Positions 7,156 to 8,010 of a DNA stretch of 8,010 bases are shown here, in pieces. The stretch is from Bacilli bacterium (GTDB taxonomy: Bacteria > Bacillota_I > Bacilli_A > RF39 > UBA660), in NCBI GenBank assembly GCA_017476705.1, contig JAFUZI010000026.1, positions 1 through 8,010 of the forward strand. Reading direction: 5' to 3'. A program made the translations under genes and the position numbers. Positions within the stretch are counted from its first letter, which is position 1. Every line of letters starts with the position of its first letter. The notes below the pieces were generated by a model. It worked only from the letters and a program-made list of their open reading frames with translations. It had not been told where the DNA came from and ran no database searches.

Positions 7156-7170
7156 TTTTCTTCTTTTTTT
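7145..7170 (+). terminator. Intrinsic terminator of topA
   Basis: An 8-bp stem, AAGAAGAA (7145-7152) with TTCTTCTT (7158-7165), closes the 5-base loop TAATT and runs into a T tract ending at 7170. The stem is AT-rich with only two G-C pairs, so it is weaker than a classical terminator. The topA stop codon TAA (7153-7155) is in the loop, as in the terminator at 2091-2112. Confidence 0.65.
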
Positions 7171-7192
7171 GTTATAATAAAGATTATATAAT

Positions 7193-7222
7193 TTGCTTTT
7201 TTAATTTAATATATGGTATATT
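7193..7222 (+). promoter_or_regulatory. Probable promoter of the unknown gene, extended -10 type
   Basis: TTGCTT (7193-7198) and TATATT (7217-7222) are 18 bases apart. The -10 is preceded by TGG (7214-7216), giving the extended TGnTATATT form. The ribosome binding site AGGTGAT (7229-7235) begins at about the expected transcription start, so the leader would be very short. Perfect TATAAT hexamers at 7173-7178 and 7187-7192 are alternatives but lack a good -35. An 8-bp inverted repeat (7206-7213 with 7217-7224) covers the -10. Confidence 0.4.
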
Positions 7223-7238
7223 AATCACAGGTGATAGA

Positions 7239-7961
7239 ATGAATAATTATTATTTAGTAGCATTTGATATTGAGCCTAAAATCATTGAAATAACAATAGA
7301 TGGTGATAAAAAAATAGCAACAAGTATACAGAATATTGATAAAAAAACAAGTAATTTCAGTATGAAACAGATAAAAGATCATCTTGTTAATATTGGTAAA
7401 ATTAGTAGTAATGAAATTGAAATACTTATTATGCATCAAACAAAGTATAATGGTAAGGCATATCTTAAAACACATTTTGTTCTTACAGAAAATGAGTATC
7501 TACCTGTGATTAGTAATAAGGTTAAAGTAAGTGATGTATCTAAACTTATTATTACTTTTTTTAATAAATGTAAAAAAGATAGTTTTAAAGAATTTGTACA
7601 ACATTATTATGAAGATATCAATCTTCATACAGTTAAAAATTTTCAAAGAATCTTTGCAAATATGTTTATAAATCCACTTATAAGAGATGAGTATGTAAAA
7701 TATCAGGATGTAAGAAGCTTAGCTAGTGTTATTGCATGTTACGATAGATTTAAAGATATAAGAACATATGAAGATTATTTATTTAATATTAATAGATATA
7801 TACTAAATAATAAAGAACATTTGCTTGAAATGACCGATATAAATAATATCCATGGCCAAATAAGTTTTTCGTTTGAAGGAAATAATGTAGTATACCATGA
7901 AATGAATAAAATCGCTGGTTTAGATGAAAATATATTAAAAAGAAGTGAAATAAAAAAATGA
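7239..7961 (+). CDS. Conserved-looking protein of unknown function, 240 residues
   Basis: I do not recognise this protein. The gene is credible: it has the ribosome binding site AGGTGAT four to ten bases upstream of ATG 7239, a candidate promoter, and an ATGA overlap with the next frame. The N-terminal 25 residues (YYLVAFDIEPKIIEITIDG) look like two beta strands. A basic segment follows, then a probable alpha-helical region from about 97 to 200 rich in Phe, Tyr, Asp and Lys (for example FFNKCKKDSFKEFVQHYYED and SLASVIACYDRFKDIRTYED). The last 35 residues return to strand-like sequence (GQISFSFEGNNVVYHE). There are only two cysteines (C111, C167), no signal peptide, no membrane helix and no obvious nucleotide-binding motif, so it is likely a cytoplasmic protein. 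Its place between topA and a recombinase start might hint at a DNA-related role, but that is weak evidence. Confidence 0.75.
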   Translation: MNNYYLVAFDIEPKIIEITIDGDKKIATSIQNIDKKTSNFSMKQIKDHLVNIGKISSNEIEILIMHQTKYNGKAYLKTHFVLTENEYLPVISNKVKVSDVSKLIITFFNKCKKDSFKEFVQHYYEDINLHTVKNFQRIFANMFINPLIRDEYVKYQDVRSLASVIACYDRFKDIRTYEDYLFNINRYILNNKEHLLEMTDINNIHGQISFSFEGNNVVYHEMNKIAGLDENILKRSEIKK

Positions 7962-8010
7962 TAAATGATATATTTCTTCAATTTTTAAAATATTTAAAAA
8001 TTGAAAAGAA
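7958..8010 (+). CDS. Probable XerC/XerD-type tyrosine recombinase, N-terminal fragment (3' end outside window)
   Basis: Only the first 17 codons are present, reading MINDIFLQFLKYLKIEK. The pattern of an amphipathic helix with FLQFLKYLKIEK closely resembles the start of the SAM-like core-binding domain of Xer-type recombinases (FL.YL..EK.LS..T), and in Firmicutes a xerC-like gene often lies shortly downstream of topA. The ATG overlaps the stop of the previous gene as ATGA (7958-7961), a normal sign of translational coupling, and GAAGTG (7943-7948) can serve as ribosome binding site. If this is correct, the enzyme would resolve chromosome dimers or act as a related integrase. The fragment is too short to prove the family, so the call rests on the helix pattern and gene order. 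Confidence 0.55.
   Translation, partial: MINDIFLQFLKYLKIEK

Noticed and set aside
7173..7192. Two perfect TATAAT hexamers (7173-7178 and 7187-7192) after topA.
   Set aside because: Neither has a -35-like hexamer at 16-18 bases upstream, and the first lies next to the topA terminator tract; in such AT-rich DNA the hexamer alone is weak evidence.
7977..8005. A perfect 13-bp inverted repeat with a three-base loop, resembling a terminator hairpin.
   Set aside because: It lies within the open frame beginning at 7958 that reads like a Xer-type recombinase N-terminus, has no T tract in the visible sequence and is almost all A-T pairs, so it is more likely coding sequence with incidental symmetry.

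Overview
The window is a strongly AT-rich stretch in which every supported gene lies on the + strand and genes are tightly packed, with gaps of at most about 85 bases. TGA is used as a stop (4138-4140, 7959-7961) and TGG encodes tryptophan, so the code is the standard bacterial one rather than the Mycoplasma code. AGGTGA-type ribosome binding sites, U-tailed terminators and the protein families point to a low-GC anaerobic member of the Firmicutes/Bacillota. A gut Clostridia or an uncultured Bacilli lineage is plausible, but the sequence does not settle which.

Layout. (1) 1-2112: two flavoprotein oxidoreductases, overlapping by 8 bases. The first is the C-terminal 180 residues of an HI0933/BaiN-family enzyme cut by the window edge. 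The second is a complete COG2509-type FAD-dependent dehydrogenase. The pair ends in an intrinsic terminator that contains the stop codon in its hairpin loop. (2) 2113-5056: a three-gene cassette related to the 2-hydroxyacyl-CoA dehydratase/activase systems. It has two paralogous putative iron-sulfur subunits (COG3580-like and COG3581-like) followed by an ASKHA-fold ATPase activase with the two cluster cysteines of HgdC. The genes overlap by 13 and 26 bases, which suggests coupled translation and a fixed complex. (3) 5057-7170: a good sigma-A-type promoter drives topA, the type IA DNA topoisomerase I, which again ends in a terminator with the stop codon in the loop. (4) 7171-8010: a 240-residue protein I do not recognise, then, overlapping by ATGA, the first 17 codons of what looks like a XerC/XerD-type tyrosine recombinase that runs off the window.

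How they may work together. The activase presumably hydrolyses ATP to push a low-potential electron into the two-subunit partner, by analogy with HgdC and HgdAB. No acyl-CoA transferase, dehydrogenase or ferredoxin gene lies in the window to name a substrate. The flavoproteins upstream are separated by a terminator, and a link to the activase cassette is only a guess. The topA and recombinase end is housekeeping chromosome-maintenance territory. The cassette of unknown function in the middle is the part most worth following up. No tRNA, rRNA, CRISPR array or insertion sequence was seen.
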